From contig NZ_KB913019.1 in assembly GCF_000383975.1 (NCBI RefSeq), forward strand, positions 174,793 to 238,792: a DNA stretch of 64,000 nucleotides, given 5' to 3'. A program made the position numbers and the translations under genes. This document shows, one piece after another, positions 1 to 10,093 of the stretch. The notes below the pieces were generated by a model. The model was given only the letters and a program-made list of their open reading frames with translations. It did not search any database and was not told where the DNA came from. Position 1 is the stretch's first letter. Every line of letters starts with the position of its first letter. This stretch comes from Natronorubrum tibetense GA33. Lineage in GTDB: Archaea > Halobacteriota > Halobacteria > Halobacteriales > Natrialbaceae.

Positions 1-1503
1 GATCGCGAGGACGTGATCAACGAGGGCGATGTCTTCATTCACAACCACCCCCACTACGGCGCGAGCCACTCGCCGGACATCGCCGTCGCGGTGCCGATCT
101 TCTACGAAGGAGAACACATTGCCTGGGCGGCGAACACTGCCCACCACCTCGACATCGGCTCGGCGACGCCCGGCCTCGCGATCGACCTCGAGGACATGTA
201 CGCGGAGGGAAGCCTGTTCCGAGCGACGAAGGTGTACGAGGAGGGCGAACGGGTCGACGGCATCTGGGATTTCATCGAGGACAACGTTCGAACTCCCCGA
301 GAGGTCATCGGCGACCTGCAGGCCCAGATCTCGTCCTGTAACGTCGGTAAGGATCGCTACCTCGACCTCGTCGAGAAGTACGGACTCGAAGAGATCCAAC
401 ACGCGGGCGAGGCGCTCATGGACTACGCCGAGGCGCTGTTGCGCAACGAGATTCGGACGATCCCCGACGGCACCTACTACGCCGAGGACTACCTCGACGA
501 CGACGGCCGCAACCGAGACGTACCGCTAAAAATCGCCGTCGAGGTGACCGTCGACGGCAGCGACATCACCGTCGACATGAGCGAGTCCGCCGATCAGACG
601 CCGACGGGCTACAACATCCCGTTCCACGGCTCGACGGACGTCTGCATCTACTTCACGATCCGGTCGCTGCTGATGGACACGTTCGTCCGCGACGAGTACC
701 TGCCACAGAACTCGGGGACGTTCGCGCCGGTCCACCCGAAGGCCCGACCGGGCTGTATGTTCAACCCGACGCCGCCCACGTCGGCGTTCGCCCGCATCAA
801 CCAGGTCGACAAGATGAGCGACCTCATCATCAAGGCGCTCGCCGATGCGATCCCCGAGCGGGTCTGTGCGGGCACCTGCGGCCAGGTGTACTTCGTGAGC
901 TACGGCGGGACGAACGACGCGGGCGAGTACTGGGTCTACCTCGAGGTGAACGAGGGCTCCTACGGCGGCCGACCCGGTGCGGACGGGCTCGACGCGGTCG
1001 ACGCGCTCGTGCATAACACGAAAAACCGGCCCGTCGAAGACATCGAACTCTCGCATCCGATGCGACTCGAGCGCTACGGGCTCCGCGAGGACGGCCACGG
1101 TGCCGGACGGACCCGCGGCGGCCACGGCATCGTTCGGGAGTCGCGCTTCCTCACGGACGCCGTGATGACGATGGAAGGGGACGGAAACAGCTACCGGCCG
1201 CACGGACTGTTCGGCGGCGGCGAGGGGACCCACGGCGACCTCAAGCACATCAAAGCCGACGGCGAGGTGCTCGACCTCCACTCGAAGGAGTCCGGCTACA
1301 AGTTCGAGGCCGACGACCGCGTGCTCATCAAGACGGCGAGCGGCGGCGGCTACGGCGACCCCCACGAGCGGCCGGCTGACACCGTCTACGAGGACTATCT
1401 CGACGGCCTAGTATCGGCGACCGACGCCCGCGAGGAGTATGGCGTCGTCATCGAGGACGGCACGCTCGATACGGCGGCGACGGCGGAACTGCGCGACGAG
1501 TAG
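1..1503 (+). CDS. hyuB: Hydantoinase B/oxoprolinase-type subunit, 5' truncated by window edge
   Basis: The reading frame is open from base 1, so the true start lies upstream; a GTG at base 13 is internal. About 500 residues remain of a family usually 520-660 long. The visible start (motif GDVFIHNHPHYG) matches the HyuB core where family members have GDVFIxNDPYxGG, and the C-terminus has the usual Gly-rich GGGYGDPxxR segment. HyuB is the partner of HyuA in ATP-dependent opening of hydantoin or 5-oxoproline rings; related pairs carboxylate acetone or acetophenone. A second, complete HyuA-HyuB pair lies at 3258-7255, so this may be half of another pair whose HyuA is off the window. The substrate cannot be told from sequence. 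It converges with the amidase gene. Confidence 0.9.
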   Translation, partial: DREDVINEGDVFIHNHPHYGASHSPDIAVAVPIFYEGEHIAWAANTAHHLDIGSATPGLAIDLEDMYAEGSLFRATKVYEEGERVDGIWDFIEDNVRTPREVIGDLQAQISSCNVGKDRYLDLVEKYGLEEIQHAGEALMDYAEALLRNEIRTIPDGTYYAEDYLDDDGRNRDVPLKIAVEVTVDGSDITVDMSESADQTPTGYNIPFHGSTDVCIYFTIRSLLMDTFVRDEYLPQNSGTFAPVHPKARPGCMFNPTPPTSAFARINQVDKMSDLIIKALADAIPERVCAGTCGQVYFVSYGGTNDAGEYWVYLEVNEGSYGGRPGADGLDAVDALVHNTKNRPVEDIELSHPMRLERYGLREDGHGAGRTRGGHGIVRESRFLTDAVMTMEGDGNSYRPHGLFGGGEGTHGDLKHIKADGEVLDLHSKESGYKFEADDRVLIKTASGGGYGDPHERPADTVYEDYLDGLVSATDAREEYGVVIEDGTLDTAATAELRDE

Positions 1504-1572
1504 TCGGGTCTGTTCTTCGGTTTTCACTCGCGAACGTCAGCACGGCGAACGTCAGAACGGTGCGTCGATCGA

Positions 1573-3003
1573 TCAGTCTGCGACGCGCTCGAGTGCTCGC
1601 GCAACGCGCAGCGCCCGGTCGTCCTCGAACTGTGGGGCGACCGCCTGCGCGCTCACCGGCAGGCCGTCGACCGATGTCACCGGAACCGTCACGGCCGGCG
1701 TGCCGGCGATGTTGAAGGGAGCGGTGTTGCCGAGGATCGGAAGGAGATCCGCTCGAGTCGTGACCGTCTCAACTGCCGGCGGCCGAACGCGAAGCGTCGG
1801 CGTGACGAGCGCGTCGACATCGCCGAACGCCGCCTCGAGTCGGGCGGAGAAGGCAAGCCCCTCCTCGCGAGCGGCGGCGTAAGAGGCCCCGCCGCTGGTC
1901 ATGTCGAGGAACGCGGGCGGGAGGATGCGCCTCGCGACGTGTTCACCGAGCCCCGCCTCCCGAGCCGACTCGAACGCCCGGCGGAGAGTTTCGTCGTAGC
2001 CCGTCCCCTGTCCTCTGGTGACGCCGTTGCCGGAGACGAGCCAGGAGAACTCCGCCGCGCCGATGTTCAGGTAGGCCGCTTCGGTGTCACCCAGGTCGAG
2101 TTCGACGGGTACCGTCTCGATTCCGAGCGTCGACAGCCGATCGGTAACCGTCCGGACGACGTCGGCAATCTCGTCCGAGGAACGCTCGAACGGCGTGTCG
2201 GGGATGCCGACGGTCAGACCGTCGACGTCCTCGAGTTCGTCGGCCGTCTCGAACGCGAGCGACCGATCGGCCGAGGTCGGATCGCGGGGGTCCGGGCCGG
2301 CCATCGCCGCGAGCGCGGCGGCGGCCGTCGAGACGTCCTGCGTCATCGGGCCGATCGTGTCCAGCGAGGGGGCGAAGTCGACGAAGCCGTACCGCGGCAC
2401 GAGCCGATGAGACGGTTTGACGCCGACGATGCCACAGCAGGCCGACGGAATGCGGATGCTGCCGCCCGTATCGGAACCGAGTGCGAGATCGACGGTGCCA
2501 GCCGCGACGGCCGCCGCGCTACCGCTCGAGGAGCCGCCAGCGACGATATTGGGGTCGAGCGGATTTGTGACGTGGCCGAAGTCGCTGAACTCGCCCGTGG
2601 GCCCCATCGCGAACGGCTCCATGTTGGCCTTGCCGACGAGTTCGATTCCGGCCTCGAGGAGGCGGTCGACCGCTGGCGCGGTGAACGACGGGACCACCGA
2701 GTAGGCTGCGGAGCCGCAGGTCATCTCGAGGTCGGCGACGGCGATGTTGTCCTTGACCGCGAGCGTTTTGCCCGAGAGCGGGCCCGAGTCGGTGCGGACC
2801 TGCGGCTCGTCGAAGACGGCGAGTAGCGCGTTCTCCTCGTCCTCTGAGCGGCGGCCGACGCCCTCGCTCGTCCGGACGGCGGCCGTCGCGTGCTCCTCGC
2901 CGACGGTCGCCGACTCGAGGATCTCCTCGAGGATCGAATCGGGAATGTCGAACCCGAGGCGGTCGGCCTGGGCTCGCATCTCGGCAAGGCCGGACTCGCT
3001 CAT
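1573..3003 (-). CDS. Amidase signature-family amidohydrolase
   Basis: 476 residues, a normal length for the family. The Ser-cisSer-Lys triad can be placed: Lys84 in LAVKDN, the GGSSSGS motif at 156-162, and the nucleophile Ser182 in GSDTGGS. The family hydrolyses carboxamides to acid and ammonia (GatA, indole acetamide hydrolase, allophanate hydrolase). There is no GatB or GatC beside it, and the protein lies between hydantoinase genes, so a catabolic amidase acting on an open-chain amide or ureido compound is more likely than a role in tRNA charging; that part is inference. It is transcribed toward the partial HyuB gene and away from hyuA. Confidence 0.88.
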   Translation of the reverse strand: MSESGLAEMRAQADRLGFDIPDSILEEILESATVGEEHATAAVRTSEGVGRRSEDEENALLAVFDEPQVRTDSGPLSGKTLAVKDNIAVADLEMTCGSAAYSVVPSFTAPAVDRLLEAGIELVGKANMEPFAMGPTGEFSDFGHVTNPLDPNIVAGGSSSGSAAAVAAGTVDLALGSDTGGSIRIPSACCGIVGVKPSHRLVPRYGFVDFAPSLDTIGPMTQDVSTAAAALAAMAGPDPRDPTSADRSLAFETADELEDVDGLTVGIPDTPFERSSDEIADVVRTVTDRLSTLGIETVPVELDLGDTEAAYLNIGAAEFSWLVSGNGVTRGQGTGYDETLRRAFESAREAGLGEHVARRILPPAFLDMTSGGASYAAAREEGLAFSARLEAAFGDVDALVTPTLRVRPPAVETVTTRADLLPILGNTAPFNIAGTPAVTVPVTSVDGLPVSAQAVAPQFEDDRALRVARALERVAD

Positions 3004-3216
3004 CGTCGATCATCCTCGGCTCGACTCGGGTCAACGGTTGGACGCCATTGGTCGCCGCGCAGACGGTCGTTCGTGCTTCGAATCTGTCGGCCGTGCTGTC
3101 CGTGACACTGGAAACCCAGGCTCATGCGTTCGACTCTCCCCAGTCGGTCTTAGTCGTATCGGCGTCGGCCGCGTCGGTCGTGTTGCCCGTCCAGTCCCGG
3201 CGTTCCTGACTAAAAC

Positions 3217-3226
3217 GTTATATACC
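3217..3226 (+). promoter_or_regulatory. TATA-like box of hyuA-hyuB
   Basis: AT-rich box GTTATATACC in a GC-rich context, centred about 37 nt before the ATG at 3258. Archaeal initiation about 25 nt downstream would give a leader of roughly ten bases. Confidence 0.5.
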
Positions 3227-3257
3227 ACTTGCGTGTCCTACTACGTGGGATGATATC

Positions 3258-5282
3258 ATGACTCGAGCCGGTATCGATATCGGCGGGACGTTCACCGACC
3301 TCATCGTGTTCGACGAGGAGACCGGGACGATTGAGATTACGAAAACGCCGTCGACGCCGGAGAACTCCGCGAAGGGGGTGATCAACGGGTTGACCAAGGC
3401 GGAGACGGATATCGCCGACCTGGATTTCTTCTCGCACGGCTCGACCGTCGGGACCAACGCGCTGATCGAACGGGAGCTACCCCGGACGGGCCTGATAACG
3501 ACGGCAGGGTTTCGCGACGTCCACGAGATCCGTGACGCAACCAAGGAGGACGTCTGGGACGCCTACACGGATGTCGCAGACCCCTACGTGACGAGGCGGG
3601 ATCGACTCGAGGTGACGGAGCGAATCGACTACAACGGGGACGTCCTGACGCCGCTGGACGAAGACGACGTTCGCGAGGCCGCTCGAGTCTTCGAGAAACG
3701 AGGTATCGATACCATCGCGATCTCGCTGGTCAACGCCTACGTCAATGGCGATCACGAGCGTCGAGTCCAGGAAATCGTCGAAACAGAGCATCCCGGCGCG
3801 TTCGTCTGTTGTTCCCACGAGATCCTCCCCGAGATGTTCGAGCACGAGCGGACGAGCACGACGATCGTCAACGCGGCGCTGGTGCCCGTTGTCAGGGAGT
3901 ACTTGACCGACCTTGCTCGACAGCTTTCCGAACGCGGCTACGACAACGACGTGCTCGCGATGCACTCCGGCGGGGGCGTGATGACCACGGACGCGATCGC
4001 CTACTACGCGGCCCGGATCGCCAACTCCGGGCCGACGGCGGGGGCGATCGCGGGGCAGTACATCGCCGAGCAGTGCGGGTTCGACAACGCGATCGGCTTC
4101 GACATGGGTGGCACCAGCGTCGACGTCTCGCTCACCTACGGCGGCGATATCGAGATGACCGACGAGTGGGCCGTCGAGTACGGCTATCCGATCATGTTTC
4201 CCTCGACGGACATCGAGACGATCGGTGCAGGCGGCGGCTCGATCGCCTGGATCGACGAAGGCGGCTCGCTCCGCGTCGGACCCCGAAGCCAGGGCGCGGA
4301 CCCCGGCCCCGCCTGCTACATGCGCGGCGGGGACAAGCCGACGATCACCGACGCGAACGTGTTGCTGGGCTGGGTCGATCCCGACAAGTTCCTCGGCGGG
4401 GAGATGGACGCGACCGCCGGCCCGTCTCGAGACGTGATCGAACGCGAAATCGCGGAGCCGCTGGATCTCGGTGTCACCGAGGCGGCCTCCGCGATCGAGC
4501 AGATCGCCATCGCGAACATGTGCAACGCCGTCAGGCTCGTCTCGACGAGCAAGGGCTACGATCCCCGCGACTTCGCGATCGTCGCCTTTGGCGGCGCCGG
4601 ACCGATGCACGCCGCCCACGTGGCCGAGGAGATGAACATCCCAAACGTGATCGTTCCGCCGTACCCCGGGATCAACTCCGCGCTGGGCTGTCTGCTCGTC
4701 GATGTCGAACACGATCTCTCGAAGACGTTCGTCGCGAACGCGACCGAAGAGGTTGCCGACGACTTAGCGGAGACGCTCGAAGAGGTCGAGGCCGAGATTC
4801 TCGACCGACTGCGCGCCGAGGAGATCGAGGACGACGAGATCCGCCTCGATCACGAGGTCAAGATGCGCTACGCGGGCCAGTGGCGGTCGCTGGCCGTGCC
4901 GTGTTCGCTGCCGATCGAGAGTGTTGAGGCAATCCGCGAGCGGTTCCACGAGGAACACGAGCGCGTCTACGCCTACTCGGATCGCGACGCGACCGTCGAG
5001 ATCTACGGCATCCGCGTCACGGGACGCGGCGTCGTCGAAAAGCCGTCGTTCCCGGAGATCGAATCGGGCGACCTCGAGGACGCCCACCTCGGCACGCGAG
5101 AGGTGTACTTCGAATCGGCCGGCGAGTTCGTCGAGACCGACCTCTACCAGCGCGAGCGACTGGGCGCAGGCGAGACGTTCAGCGGCCCCGCGATCGTCGA
5201 GCAGATGGACTCCACCGTGGTCGTCCCGCCAGCGGCCGAGGTAGAAGTCGAAGCGACGGGGAACCTGATCATCGAGATATAA
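3258..5282 (+). CDS. hyuA: Hydantoinase A/5-oxoprolinase-type ATP-dependent subunit
   Basis: 674 residues, close to the usual 680-700. It has the actin-like phosphate motif GIDIGGTFTDLIVFD at the N-terminus, the second nucleotide-binding segment FDMGGTSVDVSL in mid-protein and GAGGGSIAW further on, all standard for HyuA. HyuA binds and hydrolyses ATP and works with HyuB to open a lactam or imide ring (N-methylhydantoin, hydantoin, 5-oxoproline); acetone and acetophenone carboxylases are homologous, so a carboxylase is the main alternative. The stop is two bases before the ATG of the next gene, so the two are certainly co-transcribed. The ATG start is supported by a TATA-like box just upstream. 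Confidence 0.92.
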   Translation: MTRAGIDIGGTFTDLIVFDEETGTIEITKTPSTPENSAKGVINGLTKAETDIADLDFFSHGSTVGTNALIERELPRTGLITTAGFRDVHEIRDATKEDVWDAYTDVADPYVTRRDRLEVTERIDYNGDVLTPLDEDDVREAARVFEKRGIDTIAISLVNAYVNGDHERRVQEIVETEHPGAFVCCSHEILPEMFEHERTSTTIVNAALVPVVREYLTDLARQLSERGYDNDVLAMHSGGGVMTTDAIAYYAARIANSGPTAGAIAGQYIAEQCGFDNAIGFDMGGTSVDVSLTYGGDIEMTDEWAVEYGYPIMFPSTDIETIGAGGGSIAWIDEGGSLRVGPRSQGADPGPACYMRGGDKPTITDANVLLGWVDPDKFLGGEMDATAGPSRDVIEREIAEPLDLGVTEAASAIEQIAIANMCNAVRLVSTSKGYDPRDFAIVAFGGAGPMHAAHVAEEMNIPNVIVPPYPGINSALGCLLVDVEHDLSKTFVANATEEVADDLAETLEEVEAEILDRLRAEEIEDDEIRLDHEVKMRYAGQWRSLAVPCSLPIESVEAIRERFHEEHERVYAYSDRDATVEIYGIRVTGRGVVEKPSFPEIESGDLEDAHLGTREVYFESAGEFVETDLYQRERLGAGETFSGPAIVEQMDSTVVVPPAAEVEVEATGNLIIEI

Positions 5283-5284
5283 TC

Positions 5285-7255
5285 ATGTCACAATCCAACG
5301 CACACACCGATATCGACCTCGACCCGGTCACCTTCGAGGTCCTGCGCAGCTCGTTTACGAACCTCGTCGACCGGATGGCCGAACAGATCCAGCGTACGTG
5401 TTACTCCTTCGTGATCTACAACCGCGACTTCAGCAACTGTCTGAACGACGCGGAGGGGAACACCGTGATGCAGGGCTCACAGGACATCGCCGTCCACGTG
5501 GGTACCCTCCACTACACCTGCAAGGAGACGCTCGAGTACTTCGAGGGGGACATCAATCCCGGCGACGTCTACATCGTCAACGACCCCTACCTCGGCGCGA
5601 CCCACATCAACGACGTCCGTATCATGCGGCCGGTGTTCTACGACGACGAACTCATCGCCGTCACGCAGTCGAACGGCCACTGGGCGGACGTGGGCGGGCC
5701 GTCGCCGGGCTCGTTCAACATCGAGGCGAGCAGCTACTTCGCGGAGGGGCTACGCATTCCGCCGCTGAAGATCTGGGATCGCGGCGAGTTCCAGGAGGAC
5801 GTCGCCAACCTGCTGGTGTCGAACATGCGCCTCTCGGAGGACCGCTTGGGCGACATGCGAGCCCAGACCGAGGCGACCAGGATCGCCGAGAAGCGCCTCC
5901 TCGAACTCATCGACAAGTACGGCATCGACACCGTCAAGACCGCGTTCGACGAGTCGAAGAACTACGTCGAGCGGATCATGCGCGAGCGGATCCGCGAGTT
6001 GCCGAACGGCACGTGGCGAACCCAGGACTACATCGACGGCGACCCCACCGAGGAGGAGGGGTTCGTCACGATCGACGTCGAAATGACGATTGACGACGAC
6101 GAGGTCCACTACGACCTGTCGGGCTCGGACGAGTACATCGGCAACTTCCTCAACTCCACGTACGGGACGTCGTTCTCCGCGGTGATCGCCGGGACGAAGA
6201 TGTTCTTCCCGGACGTGCCGCTCAATTCGGGGATGTACCGGGTCGTGGACGCGACGCTTCCCGAGGGAACCGTGGTTAACGCGCCGGAGCCCGTCCCCGT
6301 CACCGGCTCGGTCGCGGGGGCCTACGAAAAGGTCATGAACGCCATCTTCGAGATGTGGTCGGAGGTGCTTCCGGAACGGGCGATGGCCTGCGCGTTCAAC
6401 CTCGAGTATCTGCTCTCGGGCGGCACCGACCGTCGCCCCGACCGCGACGGCGAGGAGTTCATGTGGTACGACTGGATGGCCGGCGGCTGGGGCGGACGGG
6501 ACGGAATGGACGGCGCGAACGCGACCGCTCCGGTCTTCGGTGCGGGACTGGCCGTCCAGTCGCTCGAGGGACAGGAGCGGGACACGCCGCTGCTGACGAG
6601 CGAGCACTCGATCGTCACGGACTCCGCGGGTCCCGGCGAGTTCCGGGGCGGCTGCGGCGTCCGGAAGGGCGGCCGTCTCCTCGAGTGTGAGAACAGCGTG
6701 ATCTCCTACTGTTCAGATCGGTCCCGATCGATTACGTGGGGGCTCAACGGCGGGCTGCCGGGAATTCCACACGGCGTGTCGCTCACGCGGGACGGCGAAA
6801 CCGAGGATATGGGGACCGTCTTCTCCAACCGCCCGATCGAGGAGGGCGACGCGTTCGTTCGGCCCTCCTCGGGCGGCGGCGGCTTCGGCGATCCGCTCGA
6901 GCGCGACCCCGAGGCAGTCCGTGAGGACGTCATCGACGACTACGTCTCGATCGAACGAGCCGAAACTGACTACGGCGTGGTGATCGACGCCGTCGATCCA
7001 GACCTCTGCGAGTACGAGATCGATCGCGAGGCGACGGAGCAAGCACGCGAACACATTCGAGAAAACCGGGAGTCCTGGCTCGAGGCGGACCCCGAATCGG
7101 TCGCCGAACGCTACCGCGAGGGCGAACTCGACCAACACGATCTCGTCCGCCAGTACGGCGTCATCCTCGAGTGGGAGACGGAGGAGTTGCTCGAGCGTAC
7201 GACCGAGCAGTTCCGCGAGATGCTCGGTCGGCGAGCCGCCGCGGAGTGGCAGTAG
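5285..7255 (+). CDS. hyuB: Hydantoinase B/oxoprolinase-type subunit
   Basis: 656 residues. The N-terminal part carries the family signature NDPYLGATHINDV and the last third contains GGGGFGDPLERDPE, the conserved HyuB tail. A charged, helical extension of about 120 residues follows, longer than in the copy at the window start. It forms an operon with hyuA (2-nt gap). The pair is expected to act in the cytoplasm as a heteromer. The two HyuB proteins in this window diverge clearly outside the core motifs, which argues for different substrates or different HyuA partners rather than a recent duplication. Confidence 0.92.
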   Translation: MSQSNAHTDIDLDPVTFEVLRSSFTNLVDRMAEQIQRTCYSFVIYNRDFSNCLNDAEGNTVMQGSQDIAVHVGTLHYTCKETLEYFEGDINPGDVYIVNDPYLGATHINDVRIMRPVFYDDELIAVTQSNGHWADVGGPSPGSFNIEASSYFAEGLRIPPLKIWDRGEFQEDVANLLVSNMRLSEDRLGDMRAQTEATRIAEKRLLELIDKYGIDTVKTAFDESKNYVERIMRERIRELPNGTWRTQDYIDGDPTEEEGFVTIDVEMTIDDDEVHYDLSGSDEYIGNFLNSTYGTSFSAVIAGTKMFFPDVPLNSGMYRVVDATLPEGTVVNAPEPVPVTGSVAGAYEKVMNAIFEMWSEVLPERAMACAFNLEYLLSGGTDRRPDRDGEEFMWYDWMAGGWGGRDGMDGANATAPVFGAGLAVQSLEGQERDTPLLTSEHSIVTDSAGPGEFRGGCGVRKGGRLLECENSVISYCSDRSRSITWGLNGGLPGIPHGVSLTRDGETEDMGTVFSNRPIEEGDAFVRPSSGGGGFGDPLERDPEAVREDVIDDYVSIERAETDYGVVIDAVDPDLCEYEIDREATEQAREHIRENRESWLEADPESVAERYREGELDQHDLVRQYGVILEWETEELLERTTEQFREMLGRRAAAEWQ

Positions 7256-7401
7256 TGGAGTCTACAGCCGCCAGCGGCCTGACAAAACGCTTTTGCCGGT
7301 ACTCCGTGTGTACACCACTGCTATCGATCGATCGTCGTCGTCGACGACACCGAGCGGTGGAGTCAGTCGGCCAGCGGCGGGACCGTCGAGGCGAGAGACA
7401 G

Positions 7402-7854
7402 ATGAGTAAGATCACCATACAGCAGCTATCGACCGACGCGGAACGGCGCGAGGCGTTCCCGATTCTCAACGAACTGCGGACGCACTTGGACGAGGCGCTG
7501 TTCGAAGAACAGTACGAGCAGATGTACGAGGAGGGGTACCGACTGTTCGGTCTCTACGAGGACGGCGAGATCGTCGCCGTCGCGGGGGCCAAAACAGCGA
7601 CCAACTTCTACCTCGGCAAGCACGCCTACGTCTACGATCTGGTGACCACCGAGTCCCGCCGCTCGGAGGGGTTCGGCGAACAGCTCCTCTCGTTCGTCCA
7701 CGACTGGGCGGCGACGGAGGGCTGTGTGGCGGTCGAACTCGAGTCGGGCCACTGGCGCGACGAGGCACACCGGTTCTACACCGACGTGCTCGGTTACGAG
7801 AAGTACTGCATCTCGTTTAAGTACGATCTCACGGCTGACGACGAGGAGGGGTGA
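7402..7854 (+). CDS. GNAT family N-acetyltransferase
   Basis: 150 residues from the ATG at 7402. The frame stays open for 77 further codons upstream, but that stretch is Arg-rich and unlike protein. The body has the GNAT fold order: an N-terminal helix pair, strands around LFGLYEDGEIVAVAG, the acetyl-CoA loop region RRSEGFGEQLL (Q/RxxGxG/A-like) and the late VELESGHWRDEAHRFYTDVLGYE segment typical of motif B. The acetyl acceptor is unknown. It follows hyuB by 146 bp and may belong to the same transcript, perhaps acetylating an amine made by the pathway (inference). Confidence 0.85.
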   Translation: MSKITIQQLSTDAERREAFPILNELRTHLDEALFEEQYEQMYEEGYRLFGLYEDGEIVAVAGAKTATNFYLGKHAYVYDLVTTESRRSEGFGEQLLSFVHDWAATEGCVAVELESGHWRDEAHRFYTDVLGYEKYCISFKYDLTADDEEG

Positions 7855-8023
7855 GCGAGTAGACGGAGAGATCTCGATCGCGAACCGTCGAACGGACGAC
7901 TTTCAGGTGGCTGCGACCGATGGGAAACCGTGACTCGAAGAGCGATCATCGAGTGACGTTTCGGGAAACGTGTATGCGTATAGTTAACAAAAGTCTTTAG
8001 GACGCTCCACGAATCCCCTACCG

Positions 8024-9436
8024 ATGACCCGAGGACCACCCATAACAGAGCTCCACTTCGATGAAGCGCCGCACGTCGACACGTCGATTCCGGGACCGCG
8101 CTCACAGCAGTTACTCGAGCGACAGGCGGAGATCGACAGCAGCGCCGTCGCGTATCCCAAATCCGTGCCGCTGGCGTTCGCCGAGGGCCAGGGTGCGACG
8201 ATCAAAGACGCAGACGGGAACGTGTTTCTCGACTTCTTCGCCGGCATCGGCGTGTTGAACGTCGGCCACTCGAATCCCTACGTGCTCGAGGCGGTCAACG
8301 AGCAGACGAACGAACTCGTCCACACGATCGACTTCCCGACGGAAGCCCGACTGGACTTCATCGAGGCCATCGGCGAGATCGCGCCGCCGGGGCTGCGCGG
8401 GAACAGCAGGATGGTGTTCGGCGGTCCCTCGGGCAGCGACGCCATCGAGGGATCGATCAAGTTGGCGAAACACAACACCGGCCGCCACGGGCTCCTCGCG
8501 TTCGAGGGCTCCTACCACGGCGGGTCGGCCGGCGCCTTGAGTCTTACCGGCGGCCGGGGGTACAAGGCCGGCTACGAGCCGATGCTGCCCGACACGGTTC
8601 ACGTACCGTATCCCGATCCCTATCGCGAGCGGCTCCCGAACGACGGCGCGACGGCGCTCTGTCCACAGGACGACTGCTGTGGACAGGTGTCCTGTGCGCG
8701 GTCGCTCGAGGCTGTCAAAGAGAAGTTCGAGGGGGCCTATAGTGGCCACGAGCCGCCGGCGGCGATCTGGGTCGAACCGATTCAGGGTGAGGGCGGCGTC
8801 GTCGTCCCACCCGCGGGATTCCTACAGGGACTGCGCGACATCGCGGACGACAACGACGCCCTGTTGATCTTCGACGAGATTCAGTCCGGCTTCGGCCGCA
8901 CCGGCGAGTGGTGGGGCGGCGAGCACGCCGGCGTGACTCCCGACGCGATGACGATGGCCAAAGGGATCGGTGGCGCGGGCTTACCACTCGGCGCGATGTT
9001 GTACCACGAGAAGTTCGACACGTGGGGGCCGGGCGGCCACCTCGGAACGTTCCGCGGGAACCTTCCGGCCATGCGCGGCGGGATCGCCGCGATCGAATAC
9101 ATTCAAGAGCACGACCTGCTCGACCACGCGACCCAACTCGGGGAGTACATCCGGGACCGAATCCGGGCGGTCGACAGCCCCCTGATCGGTGAGGTCCGCG
9201 GGCGCGGGCTGTTCATCGGCGTCGAACTGATCGACGAGGACGGCCGGCAGAACGCGGAGATGGTCAAGGCCGTCCAGACCAGCTGTTACGAGCAGGGCGT
9301 GCTCGTCTGGAAGGCCGGCCGAGAAAACGGCGTGCTCCGACTCCTGCCGCCGCTCGTCATGACGAACGAACAGGCCGAGATCGGGCTCGATATCATCACC
9401 AACGCGCTCGAGTCCTCTACCGACGATAATCGCTAA
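8024..9436 (+). CDS. Class III (omega-amino acid type) aminotransferase
   Basis: 470 residues. PLP-enzyme class III motifs are complete: the substrate/phosphate loop around GGPSGSDA (133-140), the cofactor aspartate D284 in [14 protein letters not shown], and the Schiff-base lysine K313 in TMAKGIGG. Closest families are 4-aminobutyrate, diaminobutyrate and beta-alanine:2-oxo acid aminotransferases. An unusual Cys-rich insertion ([12 protein letters not shown], about 213-224) sits between the two halves; it could bind a metal or form disulfides. The neighbouring Lrp-type regulator and the second class III enzyme suggest use of an omega-amino acid such as beta-alanine or GABA. Confidence 0.9.
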   Translation: MTRGPPITELHFDEAPHVDTSIPGPRSQQLLERQAEIDSSAVAYPKSVPLAFAEGQGATIKDADGNVFLDFFAGIGVLNVGHSNPYVLEAVNEQTNELVHTIDFPTEARLDFIEAIGEIAPPGLRGNSRMVFGGPSGSDAIEGSIKLAKHNTGRHGLLAFEGSYHGGSAGALSLTGGRGYKAGYEPMLPDTVHVPYPDPYRERLPNDGATALCPQDDCCGQVSCARSLEAVKEKFEGAYSGHEPPAAIWVEPIQGEGGVVVPPAGFLQGLRDIADDNDALLIFDEIQSGFGRTGEWWGGEHAGVTPDAMTMAKGIGGAGLPLGAMLYHEKFDTWGPGGHLGTFRGNLPAMRGGIAAIEYIQEHDLLDHATQLGEYIRDRIRAVDSPLIGEVRGRGLFIGVELIDEDGRQNAEMVKAVQTSCYEQGVLVWKAGRENGVLRLLPPLVMTNEQAEIGLDIITNALESSTDDNR

Positions 9437-9466
9437 CCCAGGCGCCGCCGGTTTCGTCCGCAGAAA

Positions 9467-9982
9467 TCAGTCAGTGCCGTCGACGGCGTTTCGCACCATC
9501 TCTTCGGACATATTCTCGACCGTCCGTGTACTCGTTTTCAGCTCTCTCATCACGAACTTCGAGGCCGTCTCGTTCACGCCGTCGATCGTGACAATTTCGT
9601 CGACGAGATCGTTCATTTGATCCCGGTTTTGCACCCGCGAGTGGACGACGAAGTCGACGTCCCCCATCGTGTAGTACACCTGAAACACGCCGTCGATCGC
9701 GGTGAGCGATTGTCCGATATCCTCGGCGTAGCCGCTCTCGTGGGCGACCGACACCTCCGTGATGACCACCATGTTGAGTCCCAGCGCGAGCGGGTCGATG
9801 TCCGCCGACACGGCGGTGATGACGTTGGCGTCTTTGAGCTTGTTCAGCCTGTAGTGAACCGCAGATTTCGACAGCTCGAGCTCTTCCGCTAGCTCCGCGA
9901 GATTTACGTCGGCATCGCGTTCGACCCGTTCGAGGATCGCAACGTCCGTCTCGTCCAGGGCTGGGAATTCGTTCGTGTCCAT
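9467..9982 (-). CDS. Lrp/AsnC family transcriptional regulator
   Basis: 171 residues. The N-terminal winged helix-turn-helix (about 8-58, with VNLAELAEELELSKSAVHYRLNKL in two adjoining helices) is followed by the RAM/AsnC ligand-binding ferredoxin-like domain (about 70-150). It is placed between two class III aminotransferase genes, with which it probably shares an amino-acid effector. Its stop lies 30 bp from that of the upstream aminotransferase gene. Local regulation of the two transaminases is inference. Confidence 0.92.
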   Translation of the reverse strand: MDTNEFPALDETDVAILERVERDADVNLAELAEELELSKSAVHYRLNKLKDANVITAVSADIDPLALGLNMVVITEVSVAHESGYAEDIGQSLTAIDGVFQVYYTMGDVDFVVHSRVQNRDQMNDLVDEIVTIDGVNETASKFVMRELKTSTRTVENMSEEMVRNAVDGTD

Positions 9983-10093
9983 ACCAGTCAGTTCGTCGCC
10001 AGCGGGTTACCCGTGCGATTCGCGTTCGACTGCGCTCGAGCGTCTGGCAACTGACGCCATCGGCGTCAGTCCGCACTCGAGGGACTCGAGGGC

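Noticed and set aside
3477..4712. 411-codon open frame on the minus strand
   Set aside because: Antisense to hyuA and without recognisable domains.
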